Source: Variovorax sp. V93 (GTDB lineage Bacteria; Pseudomonadota; Gammaproteobacteria; Burkholderiales; Burkholderiaceae_C). Taken from it: a stretch of 64,000 nt of DNA. How positions within the stretch are numbered: position 1 is the first letter of the stretch; each line of letters begins with the position of its first letter. Location: assembly GCF_041154485.1 (NCBI RefSeq), contig NZ_AP028669.1:4092001-4156000 (forward strand), in the 5' to 3' direction. Shown here piece after piece: positions 37,756 through 46,299 of the stretch. The notes under the pieces are model-generated. The model did not search any database, was not told the DNA's origin, and saw only the letters and a list, made by a program, of their open reading frames with translations. Both the position numbers and the translations under genes were made by a program.

Positions 37756-38757
37756 ATGTCCCTCTCTCGCCGCAAATTCGTCGTCCAGGCCGCAGCCGGT
37801 ACCGCTGCCGCGTCGTCCGCTCTCTTTTGCACCGTGTCGCGCGCGGCGGCCGCCAAGGAATTCCGCCTCGGCCTCATCACGCCGGCCGGCCACTCGTGGA
37901 ATCGCGCCGCGGTGGGCTTTGGCGAAGCGCTCAAGAAGGCGACCGACGGCCGCCTGAGCGCCACGGTGTTCCATTCGGGCCAGCTGGGCAACGAGTCGGC
38001 GATGATGCAGCAGCTGCAGTCCGGCGCGCTGGACATGGGCTGGATCCAGGCCGCCGAACTCGGCTCGCGCGTGTCCAGCGTGGCGGCCATCAACGCGCCC
38101 TACCTCGTGCGCTCGACCACCAACGTGGCCTCGCTGGTGCGCACCCCCGCCGCGCTGAAGCTGCTCGACGTGCTGCCGCGCGAGACCGGCACCATCGGCC
38201 TGGGCTGGGGCATCACCGGCATGCGCGTGGTGTTCGCGACCAAGCCCATCGCCACGCCCACCGACCTCAAGGGCATGAAGCTGCGCATCAACCCGACGCC
38301 CGTATACCGCGACTTCTACCAGCTGCTGGGCGCCGCGCCCACGCCCATTCCGACGCCGGCCGTTTTCGACGCCATGTCGAACGGCCAGGTCGACGGGCTC
38401 GAAGCGGACATCGAGTTCTCGTGGAACCAGCGCTTCGACCGCGTCGCAAAAACAATGCTGCCGATGAATGCGCTCTTCATGCCCTTCGCGCCGCTGGTGT
38501 CGGGCCGCATCTGGAAAACGCTCGACGGCAAGGACAAGGCGCTCATCACCGACCTCGTCAAGCAGTCGCTCGATGCGCAGATCAAGGACATCGTGACCAC
38601 CGAGCTCGGCCTGATCGACAAGTTCAAGGCCAGCGGCATCACGATCAAGAGCGATGCCGGCTACAACCCCGCGCCGGTCATCGCGGAGTTCGACAAGATC
38701 TGGCTGCCCAAGGCGCCGCAGATCGCGGAGCTGCGCAAGATCGGCGCGACGCTCTGA
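37756..38757 (+). CDS. TRAP transporter substrate-binding protein (DctP-like, Tat signal)
   Basis: A 333-residue periplasmic binding protein with a twin-arginine leader (SRRKFVVQAAAG, cleavage near AAA at about 33). The mature part shows the DctP pattern FHSGQLGNESAMMQQLQSGALDM and, near 168-178, MKLRINPTPVYRDF with the arginine that usually binds a carboxylate. Ligands of the family are mainly organic acids (C4-dicarboxylates, keto acids, sialic acid). The ligand here is not evident. It is last of the dctQ-dctM-dctP operon. Confidence 0.92.
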   Translation: MSLSRRKFVVQAAAGTAAASSALFCTVSRAAAAKEFRLGLITPAGHSWNRAAVGFGEALKKATDGRLSATVFHSGQLGNESAMMQQLQSGALDMGWIQAAELGSRVSSVAAINAPYLVRSTTNVASLVRTPAALKLLDVLPRETGTIGLGWGITGMRVVFATKPIATPTDLKGMKLRINPTPVYRDFYQLLGAAPTPIPTPAVFDAMSNGQVDGLEADIEFSWNQRFDRVAKTMLPMNALFMPFAPLVSGRIWKTLDGKDKALITDLVKQSLDAQIKDIVTTELGLIDKFKASGITIKSDAGYNPAPVIAEFDKIWLPKAPQIAELRKIGATL

Positions 38758-38845
38758 ACCAGGCCGGTGCGCCGCCGCCCCATCGCGCACCACAACAGTT
38801 CCACGGAAAGGTTCGCACCAATCGCGTGCGGGCACCGTTTTTGCT

Positions 38846-38863
38846 TGAATGCAGAAGCATTCA
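38846..38863. promoter_or_regulatory. Perfect palindrome before the ABC/deaminase operon
   Basis: TGAATGCAGAAGCATTCA is a perfect 7+4+7 inverted repeat ending 17 nt before the binding-protein start. Its right part, AGAAGCATTCA, matches AGAAGCGTTCA (10 of 11) in the divergent promoter of the paralogous module at 47577-47587. It is a probable shared operator, or an mRNA hairpin near the start. Confidence 0.5.
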
Positions 38864-38880
38864 CCTCCAACGGATCCTGC

Positions 38881-39915
38881 ATGAACAAGCGCCAACTGCT
38901 CCAGTCCTTCCTCGCCGCCTCGGCCCTGAGCTTCGGCCTCACCCCGGCCTTTGCCCAAGCCCCGACGCCGATCAAGTTCCAGCTCGACTGGCGCTTCGAA
39001 GGACCGGCCGCGCTGTTCCTGCATCCCGCCGCCAAGGGCTACTTCAAGGCCGCGGGCCTCGACGTGAGCATCGACGCGGGCAACGGCTCGGGCGGCACGG
39101 TCACGCGCGTGGCCTCGGGCGCCTACGACATGGGCTTTGCCGACCTGGCCGCGCTGATGGAATTCCACGCCAACAACCCCGACAGCCCGAACAAGCCGGT
39201 CGCGGTGATGATGGTCTACAACAACACGCCGGCCTCGGTCATGGCGCTCAAGAAGAGCGGCATCGCCAAGCCGGGCGACCTGGCCGGCAAGAAGCTCGGC
39301 GCGCCGGTGTTCGACGCGGGCCGCCGCGCGTTCCCGATCTTTGCCAAGGCCAACAACATCGGCGCGGTCAACTGGACCGCCATGGACCCGACGCTGCGCG
39401 AAACCATGCTGATGCGCGGCGACATCGACGCCATCACCGGCTTCACCTTCACCTCGCTGCTGAACCTGGAGGCGCGTGGCGCCAAGGCCGCCGACATCGT
39501 CGTGCTGCCCTACCCCGACTACGGCGTGAAGCTCTACGGCAACGTGATCATCGCCTCGCCCAAGCTCATCAAGGAGAACCCGGAAGCGGTGAAGAAATTC
39601 CTCTCGGCCTTTGCCAAGGGCGCGAAGGAAGTCATCGCCAATCCTGCCGTGGCCATCGAATCGGTCAAGGCGCGCGACGGCATCATCGACAGCAAGCTCG
39701 AGACCCGCCGCCTTCAGCTGGCCATCGACACCGTGATCAACAGCGCCGACGCGCGCAGCGAAGGCTTCGGCACGGTGAACGCCGGCCGCATGTCGCTGAT
39801 GGCCTCGCAGGTGTCGGACGCGTTCAACACCAAGACCCGCGTGAGCCCCGACGCCGTGTGGACCGCCGCGCTGCTGCCGCCCGCGGCCGAACTCAACGGC
39901 GTCCTGCGCAAGTGA
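38881..39915 (+). CDS. ABC transporter substrate-binding protein (NMT1/THI5-like)
   Basis: A 344-residue exported binding protein: signal peptide ending FGLTPAFAQA (about 26), then the NMT1/THI5-like fold with IKFQLDWRFEGPAALFLHPAAKGYFKAAGLDVSI split over about 31-65, SGGTVTRVASGAYDMGFAD and KLGAPVFDAGRRAFP. Proteins of this family bind pyrimidines, thiamine precursors, sulfonates or riboflavin. It leads a binding protein-ATPase-permease-deaminase operon. The terminal deaminase suggests an amino-heterocycle such as a cytosine- or hydroxymethylpyrimidine-like compound. Confidence 0.9.
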   Translation: MNKRQLLQSFLAASALSFGLTPAFAQAPTPIKFQLDWRFEGPAALFLHPAAKGYFKAAGLDVSIDAGNGSGGTVTRVASGAYDMGFADLAALMEFHANNPDSPNKPVAVMMVYNNTPASVMALKKSGIAKPGDLAGKKLGAPVFDAGRRAFPIFAKANNIGAVNWTAMDPTLRETMLMRGDIDAITGFTFTSLLNLEARGAKAADIVVLPYPDYGVKLYGNVIIASPKLIKENPEAVKKFLSAFAKGAKEVIANPAVAIESVKARDGIIDSKLETRRLQLAIDTVINSADARSEGFGTVNAGRMSLMASQVSDAFNTKTRVSPDAVWTAALLPPAAELNGVLRK

Positions 39916-40775
39916 TGCAGGCGGACGCATCGGGCGCGGCCGCTGCTCCCTTCGTCGACTTCCAGGACGTCTGGCTCGCCTACAACGAGGAGCTGCTGCG
40001 CGCCAACCACTTCGCGGTCGAGGCCATCGACCTGAAGGTCAAGCGCGGCGAATTCATCGCCATCGTCGGCCCCTCGGGCTGCGGCAAGTCGACCTTCATG
40101 AAGCTCACCACGGGCCTGAAGATGCCGTCGATGGGCAAGATCCGCATCGACGGCCAACCCGTGACCGGGCCGCTCAAGATCTCGGGCATGGCGTTCCAGG
40201 CGCCTTCGCTGCTGCCGTGGCGCACCACGGTCGACAACGTGCTGCTGCCGCTCGAGATCGTCGAGCCTTATCGCTCGAGCTTCAAGGCCAAACGCAAGGA
40301 ATACGTCGAGCGGGCGCGCAAGCTGCTGCAGAAGGTCGGCCTTGCGGGCTATGAAGACAAGTTTCCATGGCAGCTCTCGGGCGGCATGCAGCAGCGCGCG
40401 AGCATCTGCCGCGCGCTCATCCACGAGCCCAAGATGCTGCTGCTCGACGAGCCCTTCGGCGCGCTCGATGCCTTCACGCGCGAGGAGCTCTGGTGCATCC
40501 TGCGCGACCTCTGGACCGAGCAGCAGTTCAACGTCATCCTGGTGACGCACGACCTGCGCGAATCGGTATTCCTGGCCGACACGGTGTACGTGATGAGCAA
40601 GAGCCCGGGCCGCTTCGTGGTCAAGCGCGAGATCGAGCTGCCGCGCCCGCGCGAGCTGGAGCTCACCTACACCAAGGAGTTCACCGACATCGTGCTGGAG
40701 CTGCGCGGCCACATCGGCGCCATCCGCAACACGGGCATCAGCGCGGCGCAGACGGCCGCCGCGGTGTCCCACTGA
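39915..40775 (+). CDS. ABC transporter ATP-binding protein (SsuB/TauB/ThiZ-type)
   Basis: A 286-residue ATPase. Walker A GPSGCGKST is at 52-60, the Q-loop in MAFQAPSLLPWRTT, the signature LSGGMQQR, Walker B MLLLDEPFGALD and the H-loop LVTHDLRE. The start overlaps the previous stop (TGATG). It energises uptake with the permease that follows. The subfamily is shared by sulfonate, nitrate and pyrimidine importers, so it does not reveal the substrate by itself. Confidence 0.94.
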   Translation: MQADASGAAAAPFVDFQDVWLAYNEELLRANHFAVEAIDLKVKRGEFIAIVGPSGCGKSTFMKLTTGLKMPSMGKIRIDGQPVTGPLKISGMAFQAPSLLPWRTTVDNVLLPLEIVEPYRSSFKAKRKEYVERARKLLQKVGLAGYEDKFPWQLSGGMQQRASICRALIHEPKMLLLDEPFGALDAFTREELWCILRDLWTEQQFNVILVTHDLRESVFLADTVYVMSKSPGRFVVKREIELPRPRELELTYTKEFTDIVLELRGHIGAIRNTGISAAQTAAAVSH

Positions 40776-40784
40776 AGGCGCGCC

Positions 40785-41555
40785 ATGAAGAACACCAAGC
40801 AAATCGAACGCTGGTCGCCCTGGCTGCTGCTGATTGCGGTGATCCTGCTGTGGCAGGTGATCTGCGCGGGCTTCGGCGTGTCGGACTTCATCTTTCCGAG
40901 CCCGCTGCGCATCTGGAACCAGTTCTGGGAGTTCAAGGAAATCATCGCGGGCCATGCGTGGCGCACCTTCTGGGTCACGATGGCGGGCTTCGGCCTGGCC
41001 ATTGTGGTGGGCGTGCTGCTGGGCTTCGTGATCGGCAGTTCGCGCATCGCGTATGCGGCGATCTATCCGCTCATGACGGCGTTCAACGCGCTGCCCAAGG
41101 CGGCCTTCGTGCCGATCCTGGTGGTGTGGTTCGGCATCGGCGTGGGACCGGCGATCCTCACGGCCTTTCTGATCAGCTTCTTCCCGATCATGGTCAACAT
41201 CGCGACCGGCCTGGCCACGCTGGAGCCCGAGCTCGAAGACGTGCTGCGCGTGCTCGGCGCCAAGCGCTGGGACGTGCTCATGAAGATCGGCCTGCCGCGC
41301 TCCATGCCCTACTTCTTCGGCTCGCTCAAGGTGGCGATCACGCTGGCCTTCGTCGGCACCACGGTGAGCGAGATGACCGCCGCCAACGAAGGCATCGGCT
41401 ACCTGCTCATTTCAGCCGGCTCGGCCATGCAGATGGGCCTGGCCTTCGCGGGGCTGATGGTGGTGGGCGCGATGGCCATGCTGATGTACGAGCTCTTCAG
41501 CGTGATCGAGAAGCACACCACGGGCTGGGCGCACCGCGGCTCCCAGAACCAGTGA
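40785..41555 (+). CDS. ABC transporter permease (SsuC/ThiX-type)
   Basis: A 256-residue inner-membrane permease with six helices. The EAA loop that docks with the ATPase is TLEPELEDVLRVLGAKRWDVLMKIGLPRSMPY (about 147-178). The start lies 9 bp after the ATPase stop. It is the only permease for the NMT1-type binding proteins in the window. The second, solo binding protein (47690-48718) might also use it. Confidence 0.93.
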   Translation: MKNTKQIERWSPWLLLIAVILLWQVICAGFGVSDFIFPSPLRIWNQFWEFKEIIAGHAWRTFWVTMAGFGLAIVVGVLLGFVIGSSRIAYAAIYPLMTAFNALPKAAFVPILVVWFGIGVGPAILTAFLISFFPIMVNIATGLATLEPELEDVLRVLGAKRWDVLMKIGLPRSMPYFFGSLKVAITLAFVGTTVSEMTAANEGIGYLLISAGSAMQMGLAFAGLMVVGAMAMLMYELFSVIEKHTTGWAHRGSQNQ

Positions 41556-41573
41556 TTCGCGCATGATCCACGG

Positions 41574-42056
41574 ATGACCCACGAACAGATCATCCGCGCG
41601 CTTCGCCGCGCCAACGAGGTCGCCCGCCGCGCCATGGCGATGGGCCGCCATCCCTTCGGCGCGGTGCTCGTGGCGCCCGACGGCGAGACGATCCTGGCCG
41701 AGCAGGGCAACATCGACACGGTGAACCACGCCGAAGCCACGCTGGCGCGCCATGCGGCGCAGAACTGGCCGGCGGAGTACCTGTGGCAATGCACGCTGGT
41801 CACGACCTTCGAGCCCTGCGCGATGTGCGCGGGCACCAGCTACTGGGCGCACATCGGCCGCATCGTCTACGGCGCGGAAGAATCGGCCCTGCTCGCACTC
41901 ACGGGCGACCACCCCGAGAACCCCACGCTGAGCCTGCCCTGCCGCGAAGTGTTCGCGCGCGGGCAGAAGAAGATCGAGGTGATCGGGCCGGTCGCCGAGG
42001 TGGCGGAAGAAATGATCGCCACGCACCGCGGCTTCTGGGAAGCGCGCGGGCATTGA
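41574..42056 (+). CDS. Cytosine/guanine deaminase-family nucleoside deaminase
   Basis: A 160-residue zinc hydrolase of the CDA/guanine-deaminase superfamily. Zinc and proton-shuttle residues are H52-A-E54 and C82-AM-C85 (FEPCAMCAG). These enzymes replace an exocyclic amino group by oxygen, releasing ammonia. It ends the ABC operon, 18 bp behind the permease. It shares LPCREVFARG and IEVIGP segments with the deaminase at 48715-49245, so the two are paralogues. The natural substrate is not evident (guanine, cytosine, hydroxymethylpyrimidine and others are possible). Confidence 0.88.
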   Translation: MTHEQIIRALRRANEVARRAMAMGRHPFGAVLVAPDGETILAEQGNIDTVNHAEATLARHAAQNWPAEYLWQCTLVTTFEPCAMCAGTSYWAHIGRIVYGAEESALLALTGDHPENPTLSLPCREVFARGQKKIEVIGPVAEVAEEMIATHRGFWEARGH

Positions 42057-42077
42057 AGCCGAGTCCGCCCGCAATGA

Positions 42078-42569
42078 TCAGGGACGGTAGACGGCGGGAT
42101 GCGACGCATCATGGTCGATCCCATAGAGACTCGTGCTCGCCTGTCCGTGAAGCAGCACCGGACGAACCCTTCGCCCCTGCAACAGCGTGCGCAGCGCATC
42201 GGCCATCGACTCGCCGCAAAGCCAGAACGCATCGTGGACCAGGCTGGCGCCGAACCACCGTCCCTTGCCGTCGATCAAGAGCAAGCTGTAGCCTTGGCCG
42301 ACCTCCGCCACCGTGACGAGGTGCTCGCCGACGGTCGCTTCGTAGAGTTCGTGGCCCGAGTCTTCGAAGGGCTGCGACATGAAGTCGATGTCGGACGTTG
42401 GGCATTCCTCGCCTGCGCCCGGATTGAAAACCTTCAGACCCAGAAAGCTGGCCAGGATGCCTGCCGCAGGATGCCCTGCGGGAACGCCCTCGGGGACCGG
42501 CACCACCCTGCCGGGATACCAGCCAGCAGCAAGGAAGAAGGCTTGGAGGTCGGCTGGAACTTCGGGCAT
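42078..42569 (-). CDS. SUKH-3-like immunity-family protein
   Basis: A 163-residue protein. The start DLQAFFLAAGWYPGR, then GHPAAGILASFLGLKVFNPG, and the later GEHLVTVAEVGQGYSLLLIDGKGRWFG match the layout of SUKH-3 domains, which are mostly immunity proteins against polymorphic or contact-dependent toxins. ATG at 42569 is preferred over a TTG three codons upstream. No toxin gene adjoins it. It converges on the deaminase gene. It could be an orphan or bystander immunity gene; the assignment is from remembered motif patterns. Confidence 0.6.
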   Translation of the reverse strand: MPEVPADLQAFFLAAGWYPGRVVPVPEGVPAGHPAAGILASFLGLKVFNPGAGEECPTSDIDFMSQPFEDSGHELYEATVGEHLVTVAEVGQGYSLLLIDGKGRWFGASLVHDAFWLCGESMADALRTLLQGRRVRPVLLHGQASTSLYGIDHDASHPAVYRP

Positions 42570-42626
42570 GGGGAGCAAGCAGATGGCCCTCGTGTATTGC
42601 GCGTAGCCAAAAAAAGCTCCGCGGCG

Positions 42627-42851
42627 CTAGGCCAGCAACAGCGTGGCCTCGTCGCGCCAGTAGGCCACGGCGGCCAGCCAGCCCTCCCACACGCAGCCGT
42701 TGCAGCCGCGCCCGCAGCAGGTGGTGGGCTCGGGCGGCGGCACGCGCAAGGCGAGCCGCTGCGCAGCGGCTTCCAACTGAACGGCCGCAATCAGCGCCTG
42801 TGCGCTGGCAAGGTCGACTGGAACGGGCAGGTCTTTGTCTGCAAACGACAT
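42627..42851 (-). CDS. Oxidoreductase-like N-terminal-domain small protein
   Basis: A 74-residue protein with the cysteine-rich segment PEPTTCCGRGCNGCVWEGW (about 40-58), the signature of the small Oxidored-like family, in which four closely spaced cysteines probably bind a metal. The function is not established. It lies between the SUKH-like gene and lpxO on the same strand. Confidence 0.75.
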   Translation of the reverse strand: MSFADKDLPVPVDLASAQALIAAVQLEAAAQRLALRVPPPEPTTCCGRGCNGCVWEGWLAAVAYWRDEATLLLA

Positions 42852-42897
42852 GGGCTGGCAGCGGCGCCAAGGCGCCGCGCGGCATCGGGCTTGCGCC

Positions 42898-43794
42898 TTA
42901 CCAGAAGATCCAGAGCGCGAGGCCGCCGAAGATCGACCATTTCACGAGGTAGTACACCCGCTTGTCCCAGGCCTTGAGGCGCTTGCCGATCACGCGGATC
43001 TGGTAGATGTACTTGAACGCACGGTTGATGCCGCCAGTCTTGTCGCCGGCATCATTGGGCGAGGCGGCGGCGGCCAGCAGGTTCTTCGCGAACCAGCGGT
43101 TCACGGCGCTGGCCCAGCGGTACTTCAGCGGGCGCTCGATGTCGCAGAACAGGATCACGCGGTCCTTGTCCGTCGTGTTCTCGGCGTAGTGGATGTAGGT
43201 TTCGTCGAACACCACGGCCTCGCCGTCGCGCCAGTGGTAGCGCTGGCCGTCCACGTCGATGTAGCAGCCCTCCACGCCCGGCGTCCACAGGCCCAGGTGG
43301 TAGCGCAGCGAACCGGCGAAGGGGTCGCGGTGGCGCACCAGGCGGCTGCCCGGTGGCAGCTCGGCGAACATGGCCGCCTTGATGGTGCCGATGCCCTTGA
43401 GCAGTTCGGTGGTGCGCGGGCACAGGATGGCGGCCGAGGGATGCGCCTCGTCATACCACTTCAGGTAGAAGCGCTTCCAGCCGCTTTTGAAGAAGGAGTT
43501 GAAGCCCACGTCGTTGAACTGGCTCGAGGCCTTGATGCTGCCGCCGTTGCGCATGGCGAGCGCCTCTTCGCGGATGACCTGCCAGTTCTCCTCGAGCACG
43601 CGCATTTCGGGAAACTGCGCGGGCGACAGGTACGGCGTGCTCGGCACCTTCGAGAAGATGTACATGAAGGCGTTCAGCGGCGCGAGGAAGGTCGAGTGGT
43701 CGGACAGCTGCCTGAAGAAGCGGTGCCGGACCTGGCCGCGGAAGTGAACGTAGAGCGCGCTGAGCGCGAAGATGGCGAGAATGACCCACTTCAT
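42898..43794 (-). CDS. lpxO: Lipid A hydroxylase LpxO (aspartyl/asparaginyl beta-hydroxylase family)
   Basis: A 298-residue Fe(II)/2-oxoglutarate-dependent dioxygenase. An N-terminal membrane helix (WVILAIFALSALYVHF) anchors it and a C-terminal hydrophobic segment (YYLVKWSIFGGLALWIFW) adds a second. The metal motif is H155-x-D157 (RHRDPFAGSLRYHLGL) with distal H202 (DETYIHYAENTT). LpxO hydroxylates the secondary acyl chain of lipid A at the inner membrane. Length and topology match. It is a single gene. Confidence 0.9.
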   Translation of the reverse strand: MKWVILAIFALSALYVHFRGQVRHRFFRQLSDHSTFLAPLNAFMYIFSKVPSTPYLSPAQFPEMRVLEENWQVIREEALAMRNGGSIKASSQFNDVGFNSFFKSGWKRFYLKWYDEAHPSAAILCPRTTELLKGIGTIKAAMFAELPPGSRLVRHRDPFAGSLRYHLGLWTPGVEGCYIDVDGQRYHWRDGEAVVFDETYIHYAENTTDKDRVILFCDIERPLKYRWASAVNRWFAKNLLAAAASPNDAGDKTGGINRAFKYIYQIRVIGKRLKAWDKRVYYLVKWSIFGGLALWIFW

Positions 43795-43934
43795 TGGTGA
43801 AAGTGTCCTGTAGACGGCGCGGGGGTAGCCGGGTAGTGTAAATCGTTGCCCCAAACCTGGGCTGACCACGCCCTTTGCCCCCGTCCGGGACATGCCGGCC
43901 CCGCAGGCCGCGCCCTGCGCGGGTGGGCGCCGTC

Positions 43935-44333
43935 TCAGGCCCAGCCGGTCTCGATCTCGGTCTTCACCTCGGTCATGAGCCGGTGCACCGGGCACTTGCC
44001 GGCCACGCGCAGCAGCTCGTCGCGCTGCGCCTCGGTCAGCTCGCCGGTCACGCGCAGGCTCGACTTCAGCCGGTAGACGCCCTTGCGCTCCTCGCTGTCG
44101 TCGCGGTCGACGATCACCTCGATGTCTTCCACCGCCATGCCCTTGCGGCGCGCGTAGATCAGCACGGTGAGCGCCTTGCAGGCGGCCAGCGACGCGTCGT
44201 ACAGGTCGTGCGGCTCCGGCCCCGCATCGCTGCCGCCGCCGGCCGGCGAGGCATCGATGGGAATCTCGTGGTTGCGGATCTTGAGAATGTGGCGCGTGCC
44301 CGTGATGCCGTCGCGCCGGACCGAGATGCTCAT
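43935..44333 (-). CDS. OsmC-family protein
   Basis: A 132-residue OsmC/Ohr-superfamily protein with the two redox cysteines, C52 (SLAACKALT) and C114 (AGKCPVHRLM). The glycine-rich insert AGGGSDAGPEPHDLYDASLA before the first cysteine is typical of the OsmC branch. Such proteins reduce organic or lipid hydroperoxides with thiol donors. The 140 bp beyond its stop hold a GC-rich imperfect hairpin without a T-tract. Confidence 0.9.
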   Translation of the reverse strand: MSISVRRDGITGTRHILKIRNHEIPIDASPAGGGSDAGPEPHDLYDASLAACKALTVLIYARRKGMAVEDIEVIVDRDDSEERKGVYRLKSSLRVTGELTEAQRDELLRVAGKCPVHRLMTEVKTEIETGWA

Positions 44334-44388
44334 GCCGATGTCCTTGTGGGGTGTGGATGCCGGGCGCGATGTTAGCCCGCCACCCGCT

Positions 44389-44856
44389 TCAGCGGTCGAC
44401 CGCGAGCATCAGCGTTTCCTTGATCTCCTCCATCACCACGTAGCTGTGCGATTCCGCCGCCACGGGCAGCTTCTTGAGGATGTCGCCCAGGAGGTGCCGG
44501 TACTCGCTCATGCCGCTCAGGCGTGCCTTCACAAGGTAGTCGAAGCTGCCCGAGACCAGATGGCACTCGAGCACCTCGGGCATGTGCAGCAGTTCCTTGC
44601 GCACCTTGTCGAACACCTCGCCCGACTTGGCCGAGAGCTTGATCTCCACGAACACCAGCAGCGTCTTGCCCAGCGCCTCGGGCGACACATGCGCGTGGTA
44701 GCCGCTGATGACGCCCTCGCGCTCCATGCGCTTCACGCGCTCCGCGCAGGGCGATGCCGACAGGCCGATGCGCTCGGCCAGTTCGGTCATGGAGATGCGG
44801 CCCTGGCGCTGCAGCAGGTCGAGGATCTTGCGGTCGATGCGGTCGAGTTCGGGCAT
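44389..44856 (-). CDS. Lrp/AsnC-family transcriptional regulator
   Basis: A 155-residue Lrp-type regulator. The HTH (about 1-60; DRIDRKILDLLQRQGRISMTELAERIGLSASPCAERVKRME in pieces) is followed by the RAM ligand domain (about 70-150). It is divergent from dadA, and two similar 15-bp sites lie between. By analogy with DadR/Lrp systems it most likely activates or represses dadA in response to alanine, leucine or another amino acid. Confidence 0.92.
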   Translation of the reverse strand: MPELDRIDRKILDLLQRQGRISMTELAERIGLSASPCAERVKRMEREGVISGYHAHVSPEALGKTLLVFVEIKLSAKSGEVFDKVRKELLHMPEVLECHLVSGSFDYLVKARLSGMSEYRHLLGDILKKLPVAAESHSYVVMEEIKETLMLAVDR

Positions 44857-44890
44857 TTCACTCCGGGGCTGGCAATTGGCTTGCTATCTG

Positions 44891-44935
44891 CAGTGAATTT
44901 CACTGTCAATCGTCAAAAAACAATGAAATCCACTG
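44891..44935. promoter_or_regulatory. Two Lrp-type sites between the Lrp gene and dadA
   Basis: CAGTGAATTTCACTG (44891-44905, perfect 7+1+7 palindrome) and CAATGAAATCCACTG (44921-44935) share 12 of 15 bases and are centred 30 bp apart, close to three helical turns. A half-site ATTCCACTC follows at 44951-44959. This phased arrangement is typical of Lrp octamer binding. Confidence 0.6.
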
Positions 44936-44985
44936 CATTGTGCACTTTAGATTCCACTCATCCACCTTCATTCGCGTAAATACCC

Positions 44986-46287
44986 ATGAAAGTCATCGTT
45001 CTCGGCGGCGGCGTGATCGGCACCACCACGGCCTACTACCTCGCGCGCTCCGGCGCCGACGTGACGCTGCTCGACCGGCAGACCGGCCCTGCCGAGGAAA
45101 CCAGCTTCGGCAACGCCGGGCAGGTGTCGCCGGGCTACTCGACGCCATGGGCGGCGCCCGGCATTCCGCTGAAGGCCATCAAGTGGATGTTCCAGAAGCA
45201 CGCGCCGCTGTCGATCCGCCCCGACGGCACGCTGTTCCAGCTGCGCTGGATGGCCGCCATGCTGCGCAACTGCTCGCCCGAACGCTACGCGGTCAACAAG
45301 GAACGCATGATGCGCGTGGCCGAATACAGCCGCGGCTGCCTGCAGCAGCTGCGCGCCGAAACCGGCCTGCGGTACGAGCACCGCACCGGCGGCACACTGC
45401 AGCTGTTCCGCACCCAGGCGCAGCTCGACGCGGTGCAGCGCGACATCGCGGTGCTCGAGGAATGCGGCGTGCCCTACGAGCTGCTCGACCGCGATGCGCT
45501 CGCGCGCGTCGAACCCGCGCTCGCCGGCGCGCGCGACCGGCTCGCGGGCGGCCTGCGCCTGCCGAACGACGAGACCGGCGACTGCCATTTGTTCACCCGC
45601 GGCCTGGCTGACATCGCCCGCGGCCTGGGCGTGGATTTCCGCTTCGGCCAGTCGGTCGAAGGCCTCGAGATGGCGGGCGACCGCATCACGGGCGTTCGAA
45701 CCAGTGCCGGCAAGATCCTCACGGCCGACCGCTACGTGATGGCCTTCGGCAGCTACTCGCGCGCCGCCATCGCATCGCTGGGGCTGGACATTCCGGTCTA
45801 CCCCGTCAAGGGCTACTCGCTCACCGTGCCGCTGGTCGACGAATCGCTGGCACCGCAATCGACCGTGCTCGACGAAACCTACAAGGTGGCCGTCACGCGC
45901 TTCGACAACCGCATCCGCGTGGGCGGCATGGCCGAGCTCGGCGGCTTCGACCTGCGGCTGAACCCGCACCGCCGCGCCACGCTCGAGAAAGTGGTGAGCG
46001 ACCTGTTCCCGGGCGGCGACCTGCCGCGCGCCACCTTCTGGACCGGCCTGCGCCCGATGACGCCGGACAGCACGCCCATCGTCGGCGCCACGCGCTATGC
46101 GAACCTGTTCCTCAACACCGGCCACGGCACGCTCGGCTGGACCATGGCCTGCGGCTCGGGCAAGCTCATCTCCGACCTCGTGACCGGACAGCGACCGGAG
46201 ATCCGCACCGATGGCCTGGCGATGGACCGCTACGCGTCCGGCTCATCGCACGCGGCGCACCCGAACCCGGCCACGGCTCACGCCTGA
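44986..46287 (+). CDS. dadA: D-amino acid dehydrogenase
   Basis: A 433-residue FAD enzyme of the DadA family. The N-terminal dinucleotide motif is [19 protein letters not shown], followed by [20 protein letters not shown]. The C-terminal FAD contact is [14 protein letters not shown]. It deaminates D-amino acids (mainly D-alanine) to keto acids at the membrane, passing electrons to the respiratory chain. No alanine racemase is adjacent. Control by the divergent Lrp regulator is likely. Confidence 0.93.
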   Translation: MKVIVLGGGVIGTTTAYYLARSGADVTLLDRQTGPAEETSFGNAGQVSPGYSTPWAAPGIPLKAIKWMFQKHAPLSIRPDGTLFQLRWMAAMLRNCSPERYAVNKERMMRVAEYSRGCLQQLRAETGLRYEHRTGGTLQLFRTQAQLDAVQRDIAVLEECGVPYELLDRDALARVEPALAGARDRLAGGLRLPNDETGDCHLFTRGLADIARGLGVDFRFGQSVEGLEMAGDRITGVRTSAGKILTADRYVMAFGSYSRAAIASLGLDIPVYPVKGYSLTVPLVDESLAPQSTVLDETYKVAVTRFDNRIRVGGMAELGGFDLRLNPHRRATLEKVVSDLFPGGDLPRATFWTGLRPMTPDSTPIVGATRYANLFLNTGHGTLGWTMACGSGKLISDLVTGQRPEIRTDGLAMDRYASGSSHAAHPNPATAHA

Positions 46288-46299
46288 GGCAGCGGCCGC

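Noticed and set aside
43860..43934. Intrinsic terminator after the OsmC gene
   Set aside because: The GC-rich repeat is imperfect and lacks a T-tract, so it was not listed as a terminator.
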